NCBI RefSeq assembly: GCF_032118995.1
Contig: NC_092653.1
Location: 23,703,202 to 23,767,201 of the forward strand
DNA: 64,000 nt
Reading direction: 5' to 3'
Source of the DNA: Asterias amurensis
Taxonomy: Eukaryota > Echinodermata > Asteroidea > Forcipulatida > Asteriidae
The notes under the pieces are model-generated. The model had not been told where the DNA came from and ran no database searches. It saw only the letters and a list, made by a program, of their open reading frames with translations. Positions 1 to 11,320 of the stretch are shown piece after piece. Each line of letters begins with the position of its first letter. Position 1 is the stretch's first letter. The translations under genes and the position numbers were made by a program.

Positions 1-360
1 AAACCAAGATGGTGGTCAAAGTTAATATAAATTTGTAAACTGAAATATGTAGTGGCATGCCAACAGGTATCCAAGTCTTGTGTTAAACCTGAGAGCTCGG
101 TATATACACGAATAATTATTGATGACGCTTTACTCACTGTGAAGTTGATGTGTATCGTGGGCTCTCTTAAATTTGTTCTTGGGTATTTTCTAGAAGTTGG
201 CAACTATAGTTGGGACTGTTCTTGCAAGGGTTTAACTTTAAAGTTGCTTTGTTTGTACTGACCTGTTTATTTCTAATCTCAAACATTTTTCCTAAAACAA
301 AGGTACCGTTGAACCAATTTCTTCGTAACTATTTAATAGCAGGCAAATAACCATTGATCA

Positions 361-402
361 TCTTATTTGTATAATCTTATTTGCGTAATCTTATTTGCAT
401 AA
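361..402. repeat. 14-bp tandem repeat, three copies
   Basis: Three consecutive 14-bp units of the form tcttatttg(t/c)(a/g)taa at 361-374, 375-388 and 389-402. They differ only at two positions near the 3' end of the unit. The third unit contains an ATTTGCAT octamer. Confidence 0.8.
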
Positions 403-759
403 TCCAGTACAACTAAGAAATATTTAGAATGTACAGATTTATTATAAAACCATCACACAGTTGTCTGTAGTATTTCTCTATCCACTAATAAACTACTCAG
501 ATTGAAATGTAGCAAAAGTTATACCGGGAACATAGGCTTGTTATACTCAGAAATCTATATCATTTATGAAGTCTGAGAATGGGTTATATAATATTTCCTC
601 AAAGCATATTATGTTTGTTTAATAGTATACAAGATACAATTTAAAAACAAATGATATAGGCCTATGCATAAAAGCGTACATGCCGCGATATATCTAATAG
701 ATGCTATTATAAACATTTCAGGAAAAGTGTTGAGGGGGTTATTGGGCCATGTGAAACAG

Positions 760-801
760 TTATAAACGACAAAGTTTGTGTTATAAACGACAAAGTTTGT
801 G
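760..801. repeat. Exact 21-bp tandem duplication
   Basis: The 21-mer starting ttataaacgac at 760-780 is repeated without change at 781-801. It looks like a recent slippage duplication. Confidence 0.9.
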
Positions 802-1837
802 TTGTACTACACTGTGAAAATGTCACTACTCTATTCAATTATTCTACCAGTATTATATTATCTTAACTCTACACAGTACCATGGAATCGGAACAAAGAGC
901 TATGTTAACATTCTTTCTTTGGAATACTTTATATCGCTAAAATACTGTACCATAGGTTGTCTATTATAAAAGATTCATGTGAAGGCCAGGATTGACTAGT
1001 ACAGTATGTATATTTTTTTTCCAGTGATCTGAGTTATATCATATAGAAATGATGGTTATACCTGTAAACATTAGTAAAGTGGAAGCAGAAGTAAACAGAG
1101 GTAAAACAAAAAGAAGGAAAAAATTTTATCAGATTGACATTTTAATTCTTAGCTGTACGCATCCGTTATCATTTACACGACTTTTATTTTGTGTCTTGCT
1201 TTTTATTAAACTTGCATTGACATTCTCTTGGAAAAATAAAACATAACTTTAATTCCTAATGTGGCTGGAGAATTGCATGTGTTTGTGTACAAAGTGGCAT
1301 TGCAATTAACCAATGGCTTCCTTATGCGGAAGCATGGTTGTTAATTAAACGTATGTAGGGAAAGACATGTGTCATTGCTGTGAATTATGTCTAGACCGTA
1401 GTCATGACATTCTTCCTACATTTTGTCTGATTTCCTACTATTTGCCCTTGCAAAATCACACGAATTGCAATTGAACACCCTGAAATGTATGTTAAAAGCT
1501 TATCCGTGTGTACATGTATAGCCCTTGTACTAGATTCCAATGTTTTCCAACGACCAAATAACACTCAAACGGAGGGCTTGCCAGCAAATGACTATGTTAA
1601 ACACTTTTGTCCCATTGTATGCATATCTTTTAGAACTGATCACAAAAGGGGCAGAACTTCTCGCGATGTCTGGTTTTATCATTACCTTTCATCCAGTTGT
1701 TTAGCCCAAAACAGGTGGTTTCATTCTATAAACGAGTAAACCAAGGTTAAGCTCAGCTTCTTTTGGATCTGTTTGAAGGTTAAGGTCACGGTTTGTTCAG
1801 TTGGATAATGAACTTTACAAGTTGTGTGTAAAGGTCG

Positions 1838-1845
1838 TGACGTCA
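1838..1845. promoter_or_regulatory. CRE-like palindrome TGACGTCA
   Basis: A full palindromic cAMP-response element core lies about 1.9 kb upstream of the transporter start codon. An 8-bp motif occurs by chance about once per 65 kb for one fixed sequence, so function is only a possibility. Confidence 0.25.
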
Positions 1846-3775
1846 TGACAACAATGTCTGCCATCTGTGCTCGTCCCGATGTGGCTGTTTTGGCTGTTTG
1901 TTTACATGTGTGTTTAATGTATACTAAAAGCATCGATTACTGCACCAGTAAATTCAATACCTCACTATTGTACTACACTTGGGTTCATCACATTACATGT
2001 ACATTCAATATGAAGTCGCCAACGCCATCATTCGGTTGTAGAGCAGGCTACTAAAAGCTTCTGCGATCTTGGGAAGTGTTGCCATTTGATGTGGTCGCGT
2101 CATGCCTTCACTTAAAGCGGGCGTTGAACATGCCAGGAATGATGTACACTGCCTTCGTGATCTCTTCAATTAAATGCCAGCTTAAATACCACACTGGATT
2201 TAAGGTTAAAGAAAACTCTCTCAGATAGACATACAAACTACATGAAAAACGAAACAAAACGAAAGTCCAATATCCACCAAACGAATACCATGTAAATAAT
2301 GGCAAAAACTTTACCAAAAACCTCAACAAACGGCGAACAAACGAAAGCAATTGAACGACAAAATACCCCCAAAAATGAACACGTAAAGAACCACTCTGAG
2401 TCTGGTGTATCCATTAAACGGTACCTTCATTTCAGTTATACAAGCCTGAATGGAAACGGTTGGACCTTGATCTAAATATACACCATTGCTGATTGATTTA
2501 ATGATTTAACCAATGTTAAGGCTATTGTAACCGCAGTCATTACGGTAAACTATAAAGGCTCACTGGCCACAGTAAAAGTCAGGGTGAAGGTTATTGCATA
2601 GGTTTGTTATAGTAATCATGGATACAAGTAGTCAAGGTTGAGGTTAAGGTTAGAGAAAAAAAAACCTCACTTGCTGGTTGGGTAGGTTGTGAGTTCACGA
2701 AGGATAACCGAACTTTGAATGAACCGACATAGGCCTACGTCATTTTTATTCGGACGAACCTTAGTCAAAAAGTTTTGATCCATATTATTCGTACGTGCCC
2801 TATTTTAATGATGTGATGTACTTATTTTGGTCACTATTGGACCTTGTGCTCGAAAAAAGAAATGCCGAGTTTAGCACTGTGTGTATATGAACGAATCTCT
2901 GAATAGATAGTTACCATCTAACCTAAATTGATACAATCGTTTTGGTTGTCACTGTGGACGGACAATGATTGTATGAGCAGTAACTATTGTGTATTGTATT
3001 CGTATTGTATTCGTTGTGTGTTATGATACCAAAGTCATAGATATTTATCGTTCTATCCATTAAACGATTTGAGTATGGACCGTGAACAAGGGCAAAAACA
3101 TATTTTCAATGATAGCCGGTGATGGGTTACTTTGGTGAAAATGGAGATTGCTCTATGCTCGGACTTAGTGGTTGGATGAAGTTAGATTTTGCTTATTTTC
3201 ATTGACATAATGAGACGTGATGGAGAAGGCTCTTGCCACACCGTACTTGTCTTAGATCTTAATGATCCAACAATGGGTTTTATTGATGCTCGTAATTGTC
3301 AGTAATACAAGCCTAAGGAAGAAAATAGCTTTGAGTTTTAGGCGCCAGGTCCTCGTCCAATTACTCAGCAACAGAAAAACCTGTTGTACGGTATCATTAG
3401 TGGCTATTATATCCGAGCCATGAAGTGAGAAGTCTGACAGTTTCTTGTGCCGAGATTGGAACGGCACGTGTCCGAGGCTACGTGTGTAACAGGAAGTAAT
3501 ATCGGTGACTCGGCTATGCTGCTCATTGTTCCTCATTGGTCGTGGACTTTATAAGTGTTAAACTTTTGATTGTCCTTGTGGATTCCAATTGGTTGATTGG
3601 ATGCGCCATCAGTTACGGGGGACAAGTTGTATGACATGAACTCATTGCTTTGACTTGATATGTCTGAAGCTAATCTGATCAAAGCTCATATCTGAAACTT
3701 CTTTGCCAGACATCGGAGATACTGTGAACTTCAATTGATATTTTGTCGGTAGATTTGTGGTAATCGAGTTTTCGA

Positions 3776-4118
3776 ATGGCCGGCATCACCAGTAAGCATG
3801 CATTGGAACAGAAGGATTCAAATGGGTGGTTGTTACAAGCCAACACGAACGAGCTTAGCGGGGACAACGAGGAGAACTCATGGGACAAGGAAGGCTTTCC
3901 TCCCGGTGAAAATGACGATAAAGACGGCGGAGAGGAGGAGCTGCAGAGCCCAGTACAGAAGAACGAGGAGATCGTTCTAAATGAAGGAAACGGCAGTGGA
4001 CCAAGAGGTCGCGCAAGATGGGATACCAAGATGGACTTCATGTTGTCCGTTATCGGCTTCGCTGTGGATCTTGGAAATGTCTGGCGATTCCCGTATTTGT
4101 GTTACGAGAACGGCGGGG
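3776..4118 (+). CDS. SLC6A4-like: SLC6 exon 1: N-terminal tail and TM1
   Basis: Encodes residues 1-114: an acidic cytosolic tail, then TM1 with Asp98. The ATG at 3776 is the only start giving a full N-terminus and has G at +4. Donor GGGG/GTAAGT, phase 1. Confidence 0.93.
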
Positions 4119-7100
4119 GTAAGTTGACGAATCTGGAGATGTAGTTTAAATCTCGTGCTTTCAAAATCGTCGAGACCCGAGTAAGCATACAATATTGTTT
4201 GTTTCACGATGTTAGCAATGAACTGTGACAGAGCCGGACAAATTGTACTATTTTGATCTCACCGTTTGTTATAAAAAGTCGCCGTTTCACCAATTTTCCC
4301 GAAAAATACTTTCGTCTGAGATATTGACCAAGTCTAGAAGCAAATAAAGACTTAATAAATCTCAGATGTTTGTTTGTTGTTATTGTTCTAGATTAGCGCA
4401 ATCGAAACAAGCTCAATATCAACCTCAGTTCTACGTTCTTTCCTTCCTGCATTCACCACAAAGGAGGGAGTGGCAGTGACACAACCATCTTGTGGATGTG
4501 GCAGTGACACACTCTCTTTTGGGAGTGGCAGCGACACGCCCTCCTAATCTTTATGTAGAACGACACCTATTTGGGGACGGTCTGCTTGACACCTTTGTAT
4601 AAGGACAACTCATGGGTGTATCATTGTGGAACCGAAGGGAACCGAAGTGAACCATAAGGGTTTAGTAGGTTGTTCAATCCCTGCATATATTAATCCACAA
4701 TGCAATTTGTTCCGACAGGAGCCTTTCTAATCCCTTATGCCATCATGGCCGTGTTTGGGGGCATTCCCTTACTCTACTTGGAGCTGGCTCTCGGCCAGTA
4801 TCAGCGAACTGGATGCATTACGGTGTGGAAAAGAATCTGCCCTCTGCTCACTGGTAAGTCTAATGCACAGCGAGTTAACTCATACCTATTTTGTTGTTTA
4901 AAAATCATACGAGTTCGTGTGTAGATCCCCCTGGTGTGAATATGATTTGTGTGGGTATTGATGGGTTTCTCCTGGGTTTGGTGTATACTTTTGTGTCCAA
5001 AATACCTGTTTCTCTGAACTTTTTAGTTTTGAAAATTGTTAGGTTAAGGTAGTTGATCGAAGTATCAGATGCCGCCATTTGAGGTAAGGGTAAATTTGAT
5101 TTGTGGGTCAGACCCTTGAACTTGTCAAGGGCACTGTCATAGATTACGAGAATGTTGTGTCTATAACGCCATGTCAAGTTAAGATGTGGTAAATTTGTTA
5201 TTCAAGATGTAGTGTAGTATCGCAGATTTCTGGGCTTGCTGCTGTACCCATAGCGCACCCGCTTCTTTAAAAAAATGTTGGAAGCAGTTTCTTCCTAATA
5301 TAAAATCAGAGACTTTGCGTAGAGAGTGGTTTTGTGATAAAGTTTTAGATTGAAATTCACTCTCATCGATCGAAACCATAAGTTACAGTCGATGAGAATG
5401 AATTCAATCTAAAACTTAAAAAGGGGAGAAGATTGACCACACTGTTTATTGCCTCATCTCCAACAAAGGAGGTAGAAAATACCCTGTTGGTCCAACAATA
5501 TGAACTACAGGTGCCTGGTGCAATGGTAATACCGGTGCCTAATTCGGCCCCATGATGAACCCTTGTGGCAGAGTTGTCAACTCGAGTCAAGTGACTTGGA
5601 CTCGAGTCGCTATTTTTTTTGACTTGCGATTTGACTTGTAACTTTTAGCACTGAATTGTGACTCGACTTGGACTTGCATAAAAATGACCTGTGACTTGAC
5701 TTTGATTTGCACAAGATGACTTGCTGCCAACTCTGCCTCATGGTTACTTCTGCCTCTCGTCATCCTCTTGCAGGAATTGGTTTTGCGATATGCATAGTCA
5801 ACATGTACCTTTCCTTCTACTACAACACGATCATCGCCTGGGCTGTGTACTATCTCTTCTCATCATTTAGGAGCGAACTTCCATGGACTTCGTGCAACAA
5901 CACATGGAATACTCCCAACTGTGCTGATCCATTTGATGTTAATCGAACAATGGGGAAAAACAGCGTCTCGCCAACCTCCGAGTTCTATGAGTAAGTCAAT
6001 ATGAGATGCTGGTTCTCAGGCTTAGGATTCTTCAAGCAAATATATGGCAAAAAAGTTCACCAGTTAGCTTTTTATGCAGCCTTTGTTTGCTTATAAATAG
6101 CGGATTACGTTTGGTTATCATTCTGAAAAGTCAGGTTTTGTGTTTGAGTGTGATTTGTAAAGTAATTTGAAACGTTGAAATGGATTTTTGGTCGAAACGT
6201 ATGGGTCTATGTTTGGTGTTTTTTAATTTGTTTTCTTTTCTGGCTTTCTTCAGACGTAAGGTCCTGGAATCTCACAAATCTACAGGCATCGGGGATCTCG
6301 GCGGAGTAAAGTGGGACTTAGCTCTCTGCTTATTCGCGGTATACCTGATCGTCTTCTTGAGCTTATGGCGAGGTATCAAGGCCTCCGGAAAGGTGGTGTG
6401 GGTAACTGCTACCCTGCCGTACATCTGCCTCATTGTACTTCTTATACGTGGTGTAACTCTTGAGGGCGCTATAGATGGTATCATCTTCTATTTGGACCCT
6501 AAATGGGAGTTGCTTTTGAATCCTGGGGTGCGTATTATACTTTGTTTTATTTTCCGTATACATATATTATGCATACCATATCTTATTCGTGGCCTCATCC
6601 CTCGAGGCTGACTTATATGAAGTGATAGTTGAAGCTTTGCACGGACAACCGAAAGTAAGCTTTCAATTCCTGTGTTTTGATTGGTCCGAGATGATGTTTG
6701 TCAGCTGCACCCACGACACATCACTTCAGACCAATCAAACACAGTATGTACGTCACTGCACATTAATATTGATCAAATGAAATGATTGTATCCAATGAAA
6801 TCACTGGTTCTGTTGTGTCAAATGACGCCAGTGGTTCTCAAGGATCATAGACATTGTAATGTGCCTCTCCACTGGGACTAAAAAGTTTGCAACTTGGAGG
6901 TAATTTTTAAAGACAGTAGGCATACTCAACATTAATTATAATCTACATAATTCTCATGTCTGTATGTAGGTGTGGATGGGTGCAGCGACGCAGGTTTTTT
7001 TCTCGTTAGGACCAGGATTTGGGGTCATGCTCGCCTTCTCAAGCTACAATAATTTTCATAACAATTGCTACAGGTAAGCACATAATATACATTAAATTGT

Positions 7101-10100
7101 AGCCATCCTTTTATTATGATATGTCATTAAACCTACAATCGAAAGTAAAATTCCTTGTACGTTATTCTTTCTTTAAACTTTCGTTAGTATAAAGCCTTTT
7201 TGAGAATCATGTATCTTCTAATTAGCAGAGTGTGGGTTCGAGTCACAGTCGTGACACCTTTTTCCTTAACCAAGACACTTAACCATTATTGTTTCTTCCT
7301 TCGGATGGGACGTAAAGCAGTAGGTCCCGTGTGTTGTGAATGCACCTAAGAACCAGGTGCACTTATCGTTAAGAGAAGGGGTTCGCCCTGGTTCTTCTGG
7401 TTAGGTTTGCTGCATATTGCGCCACAGCATCTTGAAAACCATTATATATGTACATTGATATAGGTCTCATACTTTAACACGTAGCTCCAGATATATCTTG
7501 AAGGACAATACTGGCCGCGCATAGGGACCTCACGGCGGATATATATGTGCTCTAAGATTGATGAATTAATTAATTTTATGGATAGCATACAATGATGTGT
7601 TGTCTGTCTATTGAACCATGATGTTCTTATTGACAGTGATGCTTTGATTGTCGGTGCCATCAACTGTTGGACAAGCTTCGTGTCTGGCTTTGCAGTCTTC
7701 TCAGCATTGGGTTACATGGCACTGAAACAAGGAACTACAGTAGAAGAAGTCGCAAAGAATGGTGGTAAGTTAATATCAAAACTAATTTGGCTACGTTTTT
7801 GGGATCATCTTCCAACCAACATTTTGATGACGTCTGCTTTTTGCAAGGAAATTAAAAATGGCGGACGCCGAGTTGAAAAATGCAGTATTTAATAAGTGTT
7901 TTCGATATGAACCTCAAGTTGCTGGTTTAATAAGGCAAGAAAAATCGGTCTTTTAGAAACGGGTTTAGCAGCGAGGCTCACAATATGCTGTAATACAGAC
8001 GTTTTATGTGATACTTGCTGAGTATTTCTGTTACGCTGTGACAGAAATTGTTATAGGAGAATCAGATCTATGCATATAATTCCTGTTTAAAATACTAACC
8101 ATTGTGTTTTGTGTAAATTACAGGGATAGGTTTAGTGTTCACTGTGTATCCAGAGGCTCTCGCAACCATGCCAGCCCCAGGGGTGCTGTCTGTTATCTGC
8201 TTCATTATGCTTATTACTCTGGGTCTGGACAGCACGGTAAGATCATTGTTTTCCCATTGGAATTATGTCAACTCTTCGAACAGTCAGCACGTTAAAAAGT
8301 ACAGATTAGTCAGATATGACCAATCATTAACCCATTCAACCCAGAGAGTGCATAATTATTATATCTCAAAACTTGTTTTTATTTGTTATAACTATATCAA
8401 TTTATCTTTTCGAACTCCCCACCTGTTCTTTTCGGAACATTTTCCAACAACTTTCTTACCGCCACTGATTATTAACCTATAAATGGATATGTATTTGTTT
8501 GTAGCTGTTTATGCCTCTGAAGTAGGTCCGGTTTGGATCGAAAGTTCAAAATATAATTGAAGTGAACTAAGACTATAGGGATCTGGGAGTGTTACTTTCA
8601 CTGGTGAGGAATATTCCACTGATGCGTCGCCTGGAATATAAAGTCCGTTTCTTGCCGATAGAATGCGTACGCTGGGGAGCGTTCATCAATGAATATTTCA
8701 GATCTCAGGAATACACGGTCGATTTACCCTTTTAGATAATAGCCACAGAAAGGTACCATGCTAACAATGTCATTGTCTCTTTTGCAGTTTGGTGGTCTGG
8801 AGTCCATCATCACTGCTTGGAGTGATAAGTTTCCCACAACAATCGGCAAACATCGCGGCGCATTTGTTGCACTTGTTGTGTCTTGTTGCTTTCTGGGTAG
8901 TCTATCGACAGTAACGTATGTAAGTTAACAGTACTTCATTTTTTGTTTTACAATTTTACATATGAACAAATATAACACATATCTACCGAAAACGAAAAGA
9001 AAAACGTCTCTTTTTTTGGTTAACATACTTAGATTACAAGATTAACTATTTTCCCTTCATCCTCTGTAATTATTATTTTGGTTATCTACGTAATATTTTG
9101 TATACGTTATTTATGTATGAAATAAATATTGACTTGAATTTAATTTAATTTAATTTAATTGAAATACCAAATACAAACGGTACAAACTATACATGATCCA
9201 ACTGATAAATTTCAGGATTTCTCCCGAATACAAACAAAACACAGTATTCGAACCCCAAGGCTTACGTCATCACTGTTCTTCTTAGAGCCAATTTTTCCTC
9301 CTATCTGCCAAATGACACCATTCAAAACTTAATTAATTCGTACCTGTATTTTCTTGCAAACCAAGGCCTCAGCTCCTGATAACGGCATGGTCATGTTGAA
9401 GCTGTCTTGTCTGCTTCATTTGTCCTCATCATCGTCCATGTTACCTTACCTTGTTCCATGGTTGTACTAACTGTTTGTATGTCAATAAGTTGGGAACAAC
9501 ATCATCTCGCTTAACCTGACACCAAAATGGTGTCATTAATTTGCTGCTTATTGTTATCATTGTGTACCTAGCATATCGTACATCATACCGATTGCTTTTG
9601 TAATTTCGACAAAAGTGTGCATCATTGTTTCATTGAAATAAATGTTACTGGATAAAGAATAAAGAAGATAAAGTTGCAAAAATGTACATCACTTCAAAAC
9701 GCCGCACCTGTTGCCGAAATAGACATCAATGGTAATACTTTCTTCATCATGTATACTTTTAAACTCAGGGTGGGCAGCATGTGATCAGGTTGTATGATAC
9801 TTACGCTGTGGGAGTGACAGTGCTTGCTATCGTTCTCCTTGAGGTTACTGCGGTATCATGGTGCTATGGGCTGCGAGCGATGAGTAACGACATCAAAGCA
9901 ATGCTGGGATTCAAGCCTAACTGCTTTTGGCTGGTATGCTGGAAATTTCTTAGCCCGGCTGCTATCATTGTAAGTACCAAATTGTGTTGACTGTCGGGTA
10001 AAATTGGTGCAAACCAACACAATTTATTTCCACTCTGAACCAGAACAACCAGACAGGATAAACTTAAACAAGACCACACCTCAACCAAACCAGACCAACC

Positions 10101-11320
10101 TAAACCACATCAGGTTAGACCAAACATAATGTTTGAATGAATTATTCCAATCAGTCTGGCAGACCAAACTGGATCAGACCGGATGAAACCAAACTTAACC
10201 AAATCAAACCAAACTGACCAAGACTCGTCAACCAGATCGAACCAAACTGCCCGACACTTTTCATGTTTTTGTGTCATGATGAAGAATAATAATTGAATAG
10301 ATGAAATGAATGACACACCAATGACAAAACTAGTTCAAAACCAAAACTTACCAGAGACTGTTTCTGTCTTTCGAAAAGGGTCTCAAGACTCACCTGTTCT
10401 CCAACGTGTACCTGGCTCTCCCCACCATTTTGGTCTTTATTTTCTCTTTTTTAAGCGCCTTGCATACCGTGGTAATTTAGAGCTATATCAATCCAATTAT
10501 GATTATTATTATCTATCCAGTTCATCGTGATTTTTGGGCTGCTGCACTTTGAACCGATTCCCAACAGCCCTCAGTGGGCGGACTATCTTGGCTGGACTCT
10601 CATGGCATCTTCCATCATGTGTGTGCCCCTCTGCGCTGTGAATGTGATTGCTTCTACCCCTGGTACATTCATAGAGGTAAGGCTCAACTGAAAAGTAAAT
10701 GGGAATAGGAGAAATGAAATAGTCAATATATTGTTAGTTTGTTGTTTACCATTCCACGACTCAACTATTATCAGTTACTGACTAACTGTAACTGTTACAT
10801 GAGTCACCCATACCTTATATTCTTTATAGTCTTAGTACATGCTTTGTTTGTTTCTTATTTGTATTGAATTTTCTTTTCGAAGATGTTTCTATTTTTATTG
10901 TTAACTATGTACATACAAATAAATAAGCTAATGAATACTCTTGTGTATTATCCTTTCATGCATGTAAGTTGGTGGCTCGTCCGCTGTTGGTTTGGTAAAT
11001 AAATGATTAATAAATAAACAAATATATATGGAAGCTGGAATGTTCCATGCTGATATTAAACATCTGCGTCGAGATCCTTCCGGTTGGCACACAATATTTA
11101 TGGGTGTCACCAAACGCTCATTAGAAAGATCATTCACATGGTGTTGCCGTAAAACTTATTCTAAGTCACAGAAAGTAAAGTTACCAATCCTAATTAGTGA
11201 TCAAACCGGATAATAATACCCACATTTTGTTTCGTTTTACAGCGAATCAAAGGAAGTTTCAAACCTCAAGAGAAACCAGACACGGAAGACAGTGAGGTAA
11301 CACCGATAACATACGTATGA
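3776..11320 (+). CDS. SLC6A4-like: Sodium/chloride-dependent monoamine transporter (SERT/DAT-type SLC6), 11 exons, complete
   Basis: Exons 3776-4118, 4719-4853, 5774-5990, 6254-6527, 6970-7073, 7637-7764, 8124-8236, 8788-8919, 9769-9969, 10521-10676 and 11243-11320 join with GT-AG borders in compatible phases into 626 codons; human SERT has 630. The family uses Na+ and Cl- gradients to take released monoamine back across the plasma membrane through 12 membrane segments. Visible hallmarks are [11 protein letters not shown] in TM1 with the amine-binding Asp at residue 98, the paired cysteines and N-glycosylation sites of extracellular loop 2, FFSLGPGFG in TM6 and LGLDST in TM8. Asp98 separates monoamine carriers from GABA and glycine members. 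TM6, TM8 and the MLGF segment before TM11 favour SERT. Phe95 (Tyr in human SERT), YLCYENGGG and GAIDGI are DAT-like. I call it SERT-like but cannot exclude another invertebrate monoamine carrier. The acidic N-terminal tail (about residues 30-70) is poorly conserved. Confidence 0.94.
4470..4537. repeat. 28-bp minisatellite, three copies
   Basis: The core gtggcag(t/c)gacac recurs at 4470-4482, 4498-4510 and 4525-4537, so the spacing is 27-28 bp with diverged spacers. It lies in SLC6 intron 1. Confidence 0.7.
4719..4853 (+). CDS. SLC6A4-like: SLC6 exon 2: TM2 and first intracellular loop
   Basis: Begins inside the NGGGAF motif and encodes [18 protein letters not shown], the highly conserved TM2 segment. 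Acceptor gacag, donor CTG/GTAAGT, phase 1 on both sides. Confidence 0.94.
5340..5417. repeat. Hairpin-forming inverted repeat in SLC6 intron 2
   Basis: The left arm aagttttagattgaa...ctctcatcgatcg is matched in inverse order by cgatgagaatg...ttcaatctaaaactt, with a short loop near ataagtt. The stem is about 32 bp and nearly complete. It is either the remnant of a small inverted-repeat element or an intronic hairpin. Confidence 0.75.
5573..5725. repeat. GACTTG-rich degenerate repeat
   Basis: About 150 bp built from variants of gacttg, gactcgag and gtgactt. It ends about 50 bp before the exon 3 acceptor of the transporter gene. Confidence 0.7.
5774..5990 (+). CDS. SLC6A4-like: SLC6 exon 3: TM3 and start of extracellular loop 2
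   Basis: Encodes TM3 with the conserved FYYN and then [17 protein letters not shown], which carries the disulfide cysteine pair and an N-glycosylation site (NNT). A second NRT site follows. The residue matching human SERT Ile172 is Leu here. Confidence 0.94.
6254..6527 (+). CDS. SLC6A4-like: SLC6 exon 4: end of loop 2, TM4 and TM5
   Basis: Encodes [12 protein letters not shown] and [16 protein letters not shown], both near-invariant in monoamine carriers. Phase 2 acceptor (cttcag), phase 0 donor (GGG/GTGCGT). Confidence 0.94.
6970..7073 (+). CDS. SLC6A4-like: SLC6 exon 5: TM6 with ion and substrate site
   Basis: Encodes [20 protein letters not shown] and the following [10 protein letters not shown]. 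The unwound SLGPGFG stretch of TM6 lines the central substrate and chloride sites in this family. Acceptor tgtag, donor ACAG/GTAAGC. Confidence 0.94.
7205..7440. repeat. tRNA-derived SINE copy, 5' truncated
   Basis: Begins near the B box gtgggttcgagtc, followed by a body with cttaaccattattg, ttcggatgggacgtaaagc and gagaaggggttcgccc. A related copy begins at 63848 and shares gtcgtgacac and the gg(a)cgtaaa segment. Similar bodies are common echinoderm SINEs from memory. It lies in SLC6 intron 5. Confidence 0.7.
7637..7764 (+). CDS. SLC6A4-like: SLC6 exon 6: TM7
   Basis: Encodes the DALIVGAIN sodium-site region and TM7 with [16 protein letters not shown]. Acceptor gacag, donor GGTG/GTAAGT. Confidence 0.94.
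8124..8236 (+). CDS. SLC6A4-like: SLC6 exon 7: extracellular loop 4 and TM8
   Basis: Encodes [10 protein letters not shown] of loop 4 and TM8 ending LITLGLDST, which holds the conserved Asp-Ser pair of a sodium site. Phase 0 donor. Confidence 0.94.
8788..8919 (+). CDS. SLC6A4-like: SLC6 exon 8: end of TM8 and TM9
   Basis: Encodes [10 protein letters not shown], the intracellular turn and TM9. Acceptor tttgcag, donor ACGTAT/GTAAGT; the frame is continuous with exon 9. Confidence 0.93.
8920..9768. other. SLC6 intron 8 with AATTT microsatellite
   Basis: No coding signal. An (AATTT)n run lies at 9137-9160; the rest is AT-rich single-copy-looking sequence. Confidence 0.6.
9769..9969 (+). CDS. 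SLC6A4-like: SLC6 exon 9: TM10 and start of TM11
   Basis: Begins [10 protein letters not shown] at the phase 0 acceptor after ctcag. Encodes TM10 ([14 protein letters not shown]) and the [16 protein letters not shown] loop, which resembles SERT more than DAT. Confidence 0.94.
10021..10260. repeat. Degenerate AACCAAAC/ACCAGACC low-complexity repeat
   Basis: SLC6 intron 9 carries about 240 bp of loosely repeated accaaac, accagac and aaaccaaac blocks. The + strand is almost free of G in places. No function is visible. Confidence 0.65.
10521..10676 (+). CDS. SLC6A4-like: SLC6 exon 10: end of TM11 and TM12
   Basis: 52 codons from [10 protein letters not shown] to STPGTFIE. The PGTF(I/R/K)E ending before the C-tail is typical of monoamine carriers. 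Donor GAG/GTAAGG. Confidence 0.93.
11243..11320 (+). CDS. SLC6A4-like: SLC6 exon 11: cytosolic C-tail and stop
   Basis: Encodes [18 protein letters not shown] and the terminal ITYV before TGA. The last three residues T-Y-V fit the class I PDZ ligand pattern S/T-x-hydrophobic. Confidence 0.9.
   Translation, partial: RIKGSFKPQEKPDTEDSEVTPITYV

Larger units (their letters stand above)
1..3775. other. Upstream intergenic region, no gene seen
   Basis: AT-rich sequence with no open frame resembling a known protein. It holds a 14-bp repeat in three copies (361-402), a 21-bp exact tandem duplication (760-801) and a CRE-like palindrome (1838-1845). Any 5' UTR exon and promoter of the transporter gene at 3776 should lie here, but I cannot place them. 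Confidence 0.6.

Noticed and set aside
1838-1845. CRE palindrome as proven transporter promoter
   Set aside because: Only an 8-bp match about 1.9 kb from the start codon with no mapped transcription start. Kept as a low-confidence site only.
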